This document shows, one piece after another, positions 27,755 through 35,879 of a DNA stretch of 64,000 bases. The stretch is from the NCBI RefSeq assembly GCF_040396155.1, contig NZ_JBEBOY010000014.1, positions 1 through 64,000 on the forward strand, in the 5' to 3' direction. A model generated the notes under the pieces. That model was not told the DNA's origin and made no database searches. It saw only the letters and a program-made list of their open reading frames with translations. The position numbers and the translations under genes were made by a program. The DNA comes from Tissierella praeacuta_A (GTDB lineage Bacteria > Bacillota > Clostridia > Tissierellales > Tissierellaceae). The stretch's first letter is position 1. Each line of letters begins with the position of its first letter.

Positions 27755-28534
27755 ATGAAAAAAATTGCAGCAAAGTTTTTTCCATTATATTTGGCTTTAC
27801 TTATAGTTATTTTACTATCATTAAATGTTTTTGCTGAAAGTAAAGGCTATAATTTTCTAGGATTTAAGTTTTATAACCTTGATGAAAGAAATTCTTTAAT
27901 TGCAAATGCAGATGATGAAAAAAGTCAAGCTAATATTAAAATTGAAAAAGCTAACAAAGAGGTAGCTAAAACAATTAAAGAGGAAGTAGGAATTGATGTA
28001 GAAGTTAAGGAAGGTATTTTAACTTATGAACCTGAAAAAGCTATATCTGCAAGAAATGATGAAACAGCTAAAATAATCAAGAAAGCCAACGGAATTGGTG
28101 TAGAAGTAACTGAGGGGATCCTATATATAGAGCCTGAAAAAGCAAAATCTAATAACAACTATAAATTATATGAAAAGGAACTGGAAGATAATATTAAACC
28201 AGATATATTATTTTTAAACTATCCTTATGAATATGAGCATAGTGGAATGAAGAACTTTTCATATTCAGAATATTTATTTAAACTTAATACTGAGTTTACT
28301 TCTCATAGTAAAGCCTTTTCTCATGCAGATTTCTACAGTCAGGATGATTTCTATATGTTTACTATAAGTAGAGGTAATTCAGATAATATACCTTATATAT
28401 CGGCAGATATATATGAAAGTGATATTCATAATAATTCCGATAATGAGATTAATTCTTATTATATTATTTCTTACAATGATGGAAATACCTCTGCTTCTCA
28501 AGATGTATATTACTTTATAAATTGTTTGCCATAA
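27755..28534 (+). CDS. Secreted protein with a duplicated motif
   Basis: 259 residues with a clear signal peptide (to about residue 27, LNVFA). A repeat follows: VGIDVEVKEGILTYEPEKA and NGIGVEVTEGILYIEPEKA, each preceded by a TAK-I-K helix, spaced about 35 residues apart. The rest is polar and tyrosine-rich with no known domain. AAAGGAGGTTTTGT precedes the ATG. It stands alone between the BlaI promoter region and the PEP carboxykinase-like gene. Function unknown. Confidence 0.65.
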   Translation: MKKIAAKFFPLYLALLIVILLSLNVFAESKGYNFLGFKFYNLDERNSLIANADDEKSQANIKIEKANKEVAKTIKEEVGIDVEVKEGILTYEPEKAISARNDETAKIIKKANGIGVEVTEGILYIEPEKAKSNNNYKLYEKELEDNIKPDILFLNYPYEYEHSGMKNFSYSEYLFKLNTEFTSHSKAFSHADFYSQDDFYMFTISRGNSDNIPYISADIYESDIHNNSDNEINSYYIISYNDGNTSASQDVYYFINCLP

Positions 28535-28662
28535 TACTATATTGAATTTTATAATTCAAATTGTTAGTATCTGCTTTCAGCGAGAGGATGAAAAAACGTT
28601 AAACTTATTGGGCGGCTGGAGATTTCTTTAATCTTGATGATCGTATATTCTAGAGGGAAAGT

Positions 28663-28705
28663 AAGCAATATGTTACCGTTATAGGTACCCTATTGCTTTT
28701 ACTAT
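28663..28705 (+). terminator. Terminator-like hairpin
   Basis: AGCAATA (28664-28670) pairs with TATTGCT (28691-28697), with an inner TACC/GGTA stem, then TTTTACTATTT. About 130 nt after the secreted-protein stop; the intervening 28560-28660 stretch has GC-rich patches and could be structured RNA, but no known riboswitch class was recognised. Confidence 0.5.
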
Positions 28706-28855
28706 TTAATTTTTTAATATAGAATGTACAAATCCTATATATAAGAAAAAAGTATAACATATTTAGTGATAAAATATATCATACCTTGTTCCAAATATTT
28801 AATGTATCTGTTATAATATGAGTGAGTATTATTGAATATTATAAGGGGGTCAACA

Positions 28856-30511
28856 ATGGCGACAATAGCAAACTATAGAAGAGAAGATATAAATAAGGAT
28901 AATCCTATCTTTTCTCCTATACGTACTACAATTGAATCTACTTTTTATGGAAATAATGTGGTTAAGGTTTCTTCATTATCAGAAGCATATAAGTTAGCGA
29001 GGGATTCATCAGGTACCATAGTTACGGACATGCCTGTATTTAGGCCAATGGAATTAGGATTAGATGAAGGTTCTAAAATACTTCTATTTAATGATGGTGA
29101 GATAACAGGAAGATTTGCAGGAGCAAGAGTCATTATAGGAGAACATAATGTAGATGAAGGACAACTTTCAGGTATTGCAAGGGAAGCAGTTTTTCATACA
29201 AGATATAAAAAACTATATCATGCTCAGGTACTTATAGGTCTTCATGAAGATTTTATGGTAAAAGCCCATTTACTAATTCCAGAAGGATATGAAAATACAA
29301 TGTATAGTTGGATGTTAAATTTCCAATATATTACAGAAGAGTATATAAAGATGTACAAGAATTCTGTTAAGTTACCAGAAGGGGATATCTATATATTATC
29401 TATTCCAGAATATTATCCTCCTACTCATCCAAATGGATTAGCATTATTTGATCCTAATCATAATTGTGCTTTATTATGTGGTATGAGATATTTTGGAGAA
29501 CATAAGAAAGGAACATTGACTTTAGCTTGGGGTATAGCAAATAGAAATGGATTTGCATCATGTCATGGTGGTATGAAAAGATATAATTTACCAAATAATG
29601 AAAAGTATACAATAGGTGTTTTCGGTTTGTCAGGTTCAGGTAAATCTACAATTACTCATGAAAAACATGATGGAAGATATGATATAAAAATTCTTCATGA
29701 TGATGCCTATGTAATATCTACTGAAGATGGTTCATCAGTAGCTTTGGAACCTTCATATTTTGATAAGACTCAAGATTATCCAACAAGCCATCCATCAAAT
29801 AAATATTTACTTACAGTACAAAACTGTGGAGTAACTCTAGATGATGAAGGAAATAAAGTAATAGTAACTGAGGATATAAGAAATGGTAATGGCAGAGCTG
29901 TAAAATCTAAATTATGGGCTGAAAACAGAGTAGATAAAATTGATGAGCCAGTAGATGCAATTGCATGGCTGATGAAAGATGCTACGATTCCCCCAGTGAT
30001 TAAAATAAATAATCCTGTACTTGCATCAACTATGGGTGCTACACTTGCAACTAAAAGGTCTACAGCAGAAAGGCTGGCTAAGGGTGTAGATATGAATGCT
30101 TTGGTTATAGAGCCATATGCAAATCCATTTAGGACCTATCCACTTGAAAATGATTATGAAAAGTTTAAGGAATTATTCGCCAATAGAAATGTAGGATGTT
30201 ATATATTCAATACAGGACATTTTTTAGATAGGAAGATACCAAAGGAAATTACTCTAAAAATTCTTGAAGATATAGTAACTAAAAAGGCTAAGTTTAAACA
30301 ACTAGGTAATTTCTCAGATATTGAATTTATGGAAATAGAAGGTTTTATACCAGATATGAATGATGCTGAATATCAAAAAATGTGGATTAACAGTATTAAA
30401 TACAGGAAAGAATTCTTAATAGATATGGAAACATTTAAAGGCGGAAGAGATAAATTGCCTAAAGAATCGTTGGAGTTATTAGAAAAACTAGAAAAAGAAG
30501 TTAATAGTTAA
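28856..30511 (+). CDS. ATP-dependent phosphoenolpyruvate carboxykinase-like protein
   Basis: 551 residues. The kinase loop GVFGLSGSGKSTI and the downstream ILHDDAYVI correspond in position to the P-loop and the DD metal site of ATP-type PEP carboxykinase, which links oxaloacetate and PEP. The usual DDEHxW signature is not kept (DDAYVI here), and an NGRAVKSKLWAENRVD segment stands where ENTRV is expected. So it is a divergent member, and the reaction is not certain. The ATG at 28856 is chosen over 28832 because AAGGGGG lies 6 nt upstream. An extended -10 box TGTTATAAT is at about 28809-28817. Confidence 0.7.
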   Translation: MATIANYRREDINKDNPIFSPIRTTIESTFYGNNVVKVSSLSEAYKLARDSSGTIVTDMPVFRPMELGLDEGSKILLFNDGEITGRFAGARVIIGEHNVDEGQLSGIAREAVFHTRYKKLYHAQVLIGLHEDFMVKAHLLIPEGYENTMYSWMLNFQYITEEYIKMYKNSVKLPEGDIYILSIPEYYPPTHPNGLALFDPNHNCALLCGMRYFGEHKKGTLTLAWGIANRNGFASCHGGMKRYNLPNNEKYTIGVFGLSGSGKSTITHEKHDGRYDIKILHDDAYVISTEDGSSVALEPSYFDKTQDYPTSHPSNKYLLTVQNCGVTLDDEGNKVIVTEDIRNGNGRAVKSKLWAENRVDKIDEPVDAIAWLMKDATIPPVIKINNPVLASTMGATLATKRSTAERLAKGVDMNALVIEPYANPFRTYPLENDYEKFKELFANRNVGCYIFNTGHFLDRKIPKEITLKILEDIVTKKAKFKQLGNFSDIEFMEIEGFIPDMNDAEYQKMWINSIKYRKEFLIDMETFKGGRDKLPKESLELLEKLEKEVNS

Positions 30512-30515
30512 TATA

Positions 30516-30545
30516 AAAGGATGAACTTTGTTCATCCTTTAAAAT
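30516..30545 (+). terminator. Terminator after the PEP carboxykinase-like gene
   Basis: AAAGGATGAA, loop CTTTG, TTCATCCTTT, then a short A/T-rich tail. Confidence 0.7.
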
Positions 30546-30620
30546 TTTCCGAAATTATTGAGATAAAATATTGTTATTGTGATAAAATAGAAGTAGAATG
30601 AATTACGAAGGAAGTGAATT

Positions 30621-31454
30621 ATGATTAAGCTTGGTAAAGTACAAAAACTAATAATTAAAAGATTTACTTCTGTTGGAGCTTATTTAAATACAAGTGAAGA
30701 TGCAGAAGAGGATATACTACTTCCTAAATCTCAAATACCAAAGGATTTAAAAGTAGGCGATGAGATAGAGGTAATGGTATATAATGATTCAAAGGATAGA
30801 GTGATAGCCACAACCAATAGCGCAAAGGTGCAAGTTGGAGAGATGGGACATCTTATGGTAGTTAGTCAAACAAAGATAGGATCATTCTTAGATTGGGGAT
30901 TAGAAAAAGATTTATTCTTGCCTTTCAGTGAAACCGTTGGTTCAATCGATAAGGGGAAGGAATATTTAGTTAGCGTATATATAGATAAATCTAATAGAAT
31001 ATGTGCTACTATGAAGATTAAAGATATGCTGAGAACAGATTCACCCTATAAGGAAAATGATAAGATAGAGGGAACAATCTATAGCATAAATAGAGATATA
31101 GGTGCCTTTGTGGCAGTGGATGATAAATACGATGGATTAATTCCAAAGAGAGAATTACTTGGAGCCTATGAAGTGGGAGATATGATAGAAGCAAGAGTAT
31201 CTAAGGTCAAGGAAGATGGAAAACTAGACTTAAGTTTAAGAGATAGGTCTTATGTTCAAATGGATAAAGATGCAAATGCAATCGTATCAAAACTAAAGGA
31301 AAACTCTGGATTTCTACCTTTAAACGATAAGAGTTCTCCAGAGATTATAAAGAAAGAGTTGAATATGAGTAAATCAGGATTTAAAAGAGCAATAGGCAGA
31401 TTATATAAGGAAGGAATTATTACAATAAAAGATAATGGAATTACACTAGATTAA
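30621..31454 (+). CDS. S1 RNA-binding domain protein, CvfB-like
   Basis: 277 residues with successive S1-type OB folds: one near residues 1-65 (KRFTSVGAYLNTS, DILLPKSQIPKDLKVGDEIEVMVY), one near 75-135 (GSFLDWGLEKDLFLPFSE) and one near 150-205 (GAFVAVDDKYDGLIPKREL, LDLSLRDR), ending in a winged-helix tail (KSGFKRAIGRLYKEGII). This layout is that of CvfB/YitL, an RNA-binding regulator of virulence factors in staphylococci. AGGAAGTGAATT precedes the ATG. Likely co-transcribed with the next two genes. Confidence 0.8.
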   Translation: MIKLGKVQKLIIKRFTSVGAYLNTSEDAEEDILLPKSQIPKDLKVGDEIEVMVYNDSKDRVIATTNSAKVQVGEMGHLMVVSQTKIGSFLDWGLEKDLFLPFSETVGSIDKGKEYLVSVYIDKSNRICATMKIKDMLRTDSPYKENDKIEGTIYSINRDIGAFVAVDDKYDGLIPKRELLGAYEVGDMIEARVSKVKEDGKLDLSLRDRSYVQMDKDANAIVSKLKENSGFLPLNDKSSPEIIKKELNMSKSGFKRAIGRLYKEGIITIKDNGITLD

Positions 31455-31477
31455 CAAAAGGATGGGAGACGATTTAA

Positions 31478-32008
31478 ATGATAAAATCAATAAAAACTAA
31501 TTTTGAAACAGTAGAAATGATGCTTTATATTTGGCAATCAGTTGCAGAAAGAGAAAAAATAGCAGAGTCCTTTATGATTGAAGTGGCAAATAAAGAAGAG
31601 ATGAAATACTTATATGGTGAAGAGTTCAACGAAGAATCCGTAAGAAAAGTATTATCAGCAATATCAAATAGAGAGCTTTTAAGTGATTCAACAAAACAAG
31701 AAAGAAAGTTTTGGAACAATAATATGTGGATGTTAGAAGACTTAGATAATATGAATAATATGGTTAAACCTGTAAAAACTTTAAATTTAGATGATGTAAA
31801 AGGAAAACTAAGTGGAGAAACAAAATATGAAGATTTGGAAGTTATATTTATACCAGGTCATGAAGCAGAATATTATATAGATGATAATAAATTAGTAATT
31901 AATTTCTTTAGACTAATGGTGGATTTTATGGATGAAACTAAAGTAAATATATCAGGAAAACCACTTAAGGAATATGTAGAGGAAAAATTATCTGAAATGG
32001 TGAAATAA
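31478..32008 (+). CDS. Conserved protein of unknown function (TDE2712-like)
   Basis: 176 residues, cytoplasmic, no membrane segments. The stretches MLYIWQSVAEREKIAE, EESVRKVLSAISNRE and KFWNNNMWMLEDL recall a small conserved family typified by treponemal TDE2712; that link is from memory. GGATGGGAGACGA precedes the ATG. Twenty-three nt after the CvfB-like gene. Confidence 0.5.
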   Translation: MIKSIKTNFETVEMMLYIWQSVAEREKIAESFMIEVANKEEMKYLYGEEFNEESVRKVLSAISNRELLSDSTKQERKFWNNNMWMLEDLDNMNNMVKPVKTLNLDDVKGKLSGETKYEDLEVIFIPGHEAEYYIDDNKLVINFFRLMVDFMDETKVNISGKPLKEYVEEKLSEMVK

Positions 32009-32031
32009 TAAATTTAGGAGGCATAAAAAAT

Positions 32032-32352
32032 ATGATAACCACTACAACACCAACTATTGAAGGAAAAAAGATAGTGGGATACAAGGGTATAGTTTTTGGA
32101 GAAGTAATAGCTGGAGTAGATTTCATCAAGGATTTTGCTGCAAGTTTGACTAATTTCTTCGGTGGAAGGTCTGGAAGCTATGAAGGAGAACTTATACAAG
32201 CTCGTGAAGAGGCCATAAAAGAAATGGAATCTAGGGCAAGAGAAATGGGAGCAAATGCAGTAGTGGGAGTAGATATTGACTATGAAGTATTAGGTCAAGG
32301 TGGAAATATGCTGATGGTAACTGCTACAGGTACAGCAGTAGTTATAGAATAG
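32032..32352 (+). CDS. YbjQ family (UPF0145) protein
   Basis: 106 residues with the YbjQ pattern: TTTPTIEGKKIVGYKGIVFGEVIAG, an arginine/glutamate-rich middle, AREMGANAVVGVDIDYE and a final ATGTAVVIE. Proteins of this fold form pentamers; role unknown, sometimes linked to heavy metals. RBS AGGAGGCATAAA precedes the ATG. Confidence 0.88.
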   Translation: MITTTTPTIEGKKIVGYKGIVFGEVIAGVDFIKDFAASLTNFFGGRSGSYEGELIQAREEAIKEMESRAREMGANAVVGVDIDYEVLGQGGNMLMVTATGTAVVIE

Positions 32353-32353
32353 T

Positions 32354-32390
32354 TATAAATACCCTTTTATTAAAAGGGTATTTATATTTT
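32354..32390 (+). terminator. Rho-independent terminator
   Basis: AAATACCCTTTT, loop ATT, AAAAGGGTATTT and a T-rich tail after the YbjQ gene. Confidence 0.82.
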
Positions 32391-32492
32391 ATAGGGGTAT
32401 ATACTATCTAAACATGAAACAGATTAATAATGATGTATTATTCTTTTATAATGTCTTAAATTTTGATAATTAAATAGAGAATGGAGGAAGTT

Positions 32493-33857
32493 ATGGGAAT
32501 TAATGTAGGGGATGTAGTAAAAGGAAAAATAATTGACTTTACCCATGAAGGTAATGGAGTGTTAAAGATTAATAACTTTACTGTCTTTGTTACTGGGGGA
32601 GTAATTGGTGATGAAGTAACAGCAAGAATAGATAAAATTAAAAAGAACTTTGCCATAGGATCAGTAATCAATATCATTGAATCATCAAAAGATAGAATAG
32701 CATTAGATTTTAATATAACAGAGGCAAGGGGAGGAATACCCTTTGTTGAATATAAATATTCTAAACAGTTAGAATGGAAGAAAAATAAGGTGAAGATGGA
32801 CCTTGAAAAAATAGGAGGATTAACCGATGTTGAAGTAAAAGACACTATTGGTATGGCTTACCCCTTTAGATATAGAAACCATGTACAAATACCAGTGGGA
32901 GAGGAAAATGGAAAAACTATAATAGGATTTTATGAAGTAAATAGCAATGATATAGTAGATATGGAAGGCAGTATCCTACAACCTGAGATTGGAGATAGGA
33001 TAGTAAAAATAGTTAGATCATGGATGAATAAATACGATATTAAATCTTATAATAAAAGAAATAAAAAAGGAATACTTCGTCATATAGGTATAAGAATTAA
33101 TAGAGATAACAAAGCCATGGTAATATTAGTTACTGGAAGTAATAGCTTACCTAAAGAAAAGGAATTGGTAGATATGTTAATTGAAGAAGATGTAATTAGC
33201 ATTTACCAAAATATCAATAAATTAAACTCATCAATTACATATGGAAAAGAGTATAGGAAGCTTTATGGAGAAGATAGACTTTTAGATTATATAGGAGATT
33301 ATAAATTTTATCTATCCCCTAATTCCTTCTTTCAAGTAAATAGAACTCAAGCTGAAGTTTTATATAATAAAGCAATTGAATATTTGAATCCAGATAAAAA
33401 TGATATCATCTATGATTTATACTGCGGAATAGGAACTATTTCACTATATATTGCCTCCAATGCTGAGAAAGTATATGGTATAGAAATAGTAAAAGAAGCC
33501 ATAGAAGATGCTAAAGAAAATGCAATACTTAATAATATAAAAAATGCAGAATTTATAGCAGGCAAAGCAGAAGAAGTATTCCCTAAATTAATGAAAAAAG
33601 GAATCAAAGGAAATAAAATTGTACTAGACCCACCAAGAAAGGGCTGTGAAAAAGAGGTAATAGAGGCAATAGTAAAGATGTCACCAGAAAGAGTAGTATA
33701 TGTATCCTGCAACTCTACTACTATGGCAAGAGATGTGAAATATTTAGTGGAGAATGGATATAAGGTGGAAGAAGTGCAGCCAGTGGATATGTTTCCGCAG
33801 ACGGCGCACGTTGAGAGTATAATTCTGATGACGTATTGTGGTTCGAAGGAGAAATAA
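32493..33857 (+). CDS. rlmD: 23S rRNA (uracil-5-)-methyltransferase RlmD/RumA
   Basis: 454 residues. Makes 5-methyluridine in 23S rRNA. Seen: N-terminal TRAM domain (VGDVVKGKIIDFTHEGNG), SAM-binding DLYCGIGTISLYIA, VLDPPRKGC, and the catalytic cysteine in VYVSCNSTTMARD. The C-terminal cysteine cluster of some RumA proteins was not obvious. The ATG at 32493 is chosen because GGAGG is 5 nt upstream; the ATG at 32481 overlaps that site. The last ~100 bp (from about 33750) use many GC-ending codons, unlike the rest, and appear to be replaced sequence at the ICE junction. Confidence 0.9.
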   Translation: MGINVGDVVKGKIIDFTHEGNGVLKINNFTVFVTGGVIGDEVTARIDKIKKNFAIGSVINIIESSKDRIALDFNITEARGGIPFVEYKYSKQLEWKKNKVKMDLEKIGGLTDVEVKDTIGMAYPFRYRNHVQIPVGEENGKTIIGFYEVNSNDIVDMEGSILQPEIGDRIVKIVRSWMNKYDIKSYNKRNKKGILRHIGIRINRDNKAMVILVTGSNSLPKEKELVDMLIEEDVISIYQNINKLNSSITYGKEYRKLYGEDRLLDYIGDYKFYLSPNSFFQVNRTQAEVLYNKAIEYLNPDKNDIIYDLYCGIGTISLYIASNAEKVYGIEIVKEAIEDAKENAILNNIKNAEFIAGKAEEVFPKLMKKGIKGNKIVLDPPRKGCEKEVIEAIVKMSPERVVYVSCNSTTMARDVKYLVENGYKVEEVQPVDMFPQTAHVESIILMTYCGSKEK

Positions 33858-33860
33858 TAG
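33750..33860. other. Probable left ICE junction (attL) in the 3' end of rlmD
   Basis: The coding end DMFPQTAHVESIILM is conserved, but the DNA (CCGCAGACGGCGCACG and following) is much richer in G and C than the adjoining gene and than the AT-rich element. The 3' end of rumA/rlmD is a known ICE integration site in Firmicutes, and typical ICE genes begin just after it. The exact core cannot be set because attR lies outside the window. Confidence 0.55.
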
Positions 33861-33865
33861 GAACT

Positions 33866-33937
33866 AACCACAATATATAGTGGTTTGAGGGCGAAATTTG
33901 GGTCGAAATCCGGTGGAAAAACACCGTTTTTTGACCC
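33866..33937 (+). terminator. Two hairpins at the left ICE end
   Basis: AACCAC/GTGGTT (33866-33885), then a nested stem GGGTC...CGGTG GAAAAA CACCG...GACCC (33900-33937) with a T-run in one arm. They may end the rlmD transcript or be part of the element's terminal recombination site. The remaining ~140 bp to 34076 hold no gene. Confidence 0.5.
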
Positions 33938-34076
33938 TTAAAAATAGGGTGAAATATAGATGACATAGACTGATCCTGATAATAATCATGGAATTTTTGC
34001 AATAAATTATTCTAAATCGAATAAGTAGATGAGATAAGATCTATATTTTAATATAGCGTAAAGGGGTGATTTTATA

Positions 34077-34973
34077 ATGAGTTATTTTGATAAATTATAT
34101 AATGATTATAGATTTATACTACAAGATAAAACTAATTCTAAATGCTTATTTTTAGGCTGTGATGAGAAAGCGATTAACTCTCATATTATATCAAAAAAGA
34201 TATTTAAAAAGATATCAAAGGATGGACATGTGTATTGGCTTTTTAAAGGTAAGGAAAAGCATAGTATAAATTATACATATACTTTTCCAGCTTTTTGTAA
34301 GGAACATGATCAATCGTTATTCAGGAAAATTGACAGAGAAGATTATAAAATAGGAAATACTGAGCAACAATTTCTATATTTTTACAGGAGTTATGCTGGT
34401 GAATTAGTGAAACAAATGAATAAACTCAAGGCAATAGAAGAAAGAGATTATTTTACTGATGGGAAAAATATAACTATGTTTAAGAATCCACCTCAAAACT
34501 TAAAAAACCAATATGTACTTTTAAAAGAAAAATTTGATTATTTATCTAATTTATTAAGTAGTGGGAGTTTTGATAAAATAGAAAACTTTGTTTTTACACT
34601 TGATAAGCCATATCCAATATGTGTAGGTCAATACTTAAATATAGATAGTGATTTTTATGGAAAACCAATAAAAAAATTAGATACTGGGATAAGTGTAGTA
34701 ATTTTTCCTCAAGAAGATATAACATATGTAATTATTAGCTGGTTTAAAGAAGATACTATTAATTTTAGTTTTATTTCAAAAACCTTTTCTGAACTCAATC
34801 AGGAAGATAAAAGAATTCTTTTATCAATGTTAGTTTTAGGGGGATGTGAGAATATTGCATTTAGTATTGATTATTGGAATAACATTGATGACAAATTTAA
34901 GATAAAACTCAAGAAGTTATATTATTCACCAGGAATTGAAGAAGAAATAAATATATTTATTGATAATGAGTAA
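34077..34973 (+). CDS. Putative zinc-finger/HNH-like protein at the ICE left end
   Basis: 298 residues. The N-terminal part has spaced metal-ligand candidates: CLFLGCDEKAINSHIISK, then FPAFCKEHDQSLF. A CxxxxC...SH...CxxHD arrangement is like a treble-clef/HNH-type zinc site; proteins with it occur as accessory and defence genes. The remaining ~200 residues are charged and unrecognised. RBS AAGGGGTGATTTT precedes the ATG. It stands alone between two hairpin regions, so it is probably independent cargo. Function not established. Confidence 0.55.
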   Translation: MSYFDKLYNDYRFILQDKTNSKCLFLGCDEKAINSHIISKKIFKKISKDGHVYWLFKGKEKHSINYTYTFPAFCKEHDQSLFRKIDREDYKIGNTEQQFLYFYRSYAGELVKQMNKLKAIEERDYFTDGKNITMFKNPPQNLKNQYVLLKEKFDYLSNLLSSGSFDKIENFVFTLDKPYPICVGQYLNIDSDFYGKPIKKLDTGISVVIFPQEDITYVIISWFKEDTINFSFISKTFSELNQEDKRILLSMLVLGGCENIAFSIDYWNNIDDKFKIKLKKLYYSPGIEEEINIFIDNE

Positions 34974-35094
34974 TAGCAGTAATAAAAATGGCTGTGTGAT
35001 ATTAAAAAATTACAGCTTATAAAAGTTTATACTAATTAAATTTATCTTATTTTATAAAAGTACTTATAAATTAAAACTAAATATAGAAACCCAA

Positions 35095-35146
35095 AGAGGC
35101 GAAGTCACGATCAACTTATGATCGATAGGCTTCGTCTTTTTTATTT
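35095..35146 (+). terminator. Terminator upstream of the ICE operon
   Basis: GGCGAAG...GATC...GATC...CTTCGTC and a T-run (arms at about 35098-35104 and 35131-35137). Either ends the 34077 transcript or acts as a leader attenuator for the genes from 35174. Confidence 0.65.
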
Positions 35147-35173
35147 TAAAATAAAAAGAAAGGACTGAGAACA

Positions 35174-35863
35174 ATGTCAAAGCTATTTATGCAAGGTACA
35201 TCATTGGAGGGAATAGAACAGTTAATGCTTATGGTGCCAAATTTTCAGCCAAGGAGAAGCGGTATAGTAATTAACAACTATTTTAATTGGGAAGGAGGTG
35301 TTAAAGACTGTAATTGCAATGTGATTAATGTTAGGAAGAGATGTGCTACTTGTGGAGATATTTCTTTTGATCCAAAATTAAATATATATGAAATGGAATA
35401 TAAAGATTTAGTGAAATACTGCTTTGGAAAAATTAAAAATCATTCATTCAAAGATAGGTTGAGACTTCTTACAAGCAACTTTAGAGGAGAGATATTTTTA
35501 AATCCTAAGCATAAAGAAAGATTCTATCGTGTGATTTACGAACAAGACCTAGACATCTATGATATATCTCCAAGATACATTGCAGTCATATTTCTCCTGA
35601 CTTCTGATGAAATACTATGGAATCTCACAGAACATACAGTAAAACCAGATGGATTTGATTTTAATAAGGCTCATCTTAAACAGATTAGTACAGATGGCTA
35701 TGCCATATATCAAATGGCAAAAACCATATGGACAGGAAAAGAAAGTATTGAGATCAGTGAAATAGCTGATGCGGATTTAATTGATGACAAGGCTTTTAAA
35801 GCAATTATTAATACATCACTAATTACAAGATATGGTACAGATATATTTTTAATTACAAAATAG
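35174..35863 (+). CDS. DUF6075-like ICE protein
   Basis: 229 residues. A short cysteine patch (DCNCNVINVRKRCATCGD) near residues 44-62 may bind zinc. The second half (FLNPKHKERFYRVI, AVIFLLTSDEILWNL, DGYAIYQMAKTIW) fits the DUF6075 family found in clostridial mobile elements; the match is from memory. AAAGGACTGAGAACA precedes the ATG. First gene of a plus-strand series that runs through the ICE. Function unknown. Confidence 0.6.
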   Translation: MSKLFMQGTSLEGIEQLMLMVPNFQPRRSGIVINNYFNWEGGVKDCNCNVINVRKRCATCGDISFDPKLNIYEMEYKDLVKYCFGKIKNHSFKDRLRLLTSNFRGEIFLNPKHKERFYRVIYEQDLDIYDISPRYIAVIFLLTSDEILWNLTEHTVKPDGFDFNKAHLKQISTDGYAIYQMAKTIWTGKESIEISEIADADLIDDKAFKAIINTSLITRYGTDIFLITK

Positions 35864-35879
35864 ATTGGAGGGATAAAGA

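Noticed and set aside
28560..28705. T-box leader
   Set aside because: The GGGUGGxACCGCG-type T-box sequence is absent.
33410..34002. Minus-strand reading frames over the end of rlmD
   Set aside because: They are shadows of rlmD and the hairpin region, with no ribosome site.
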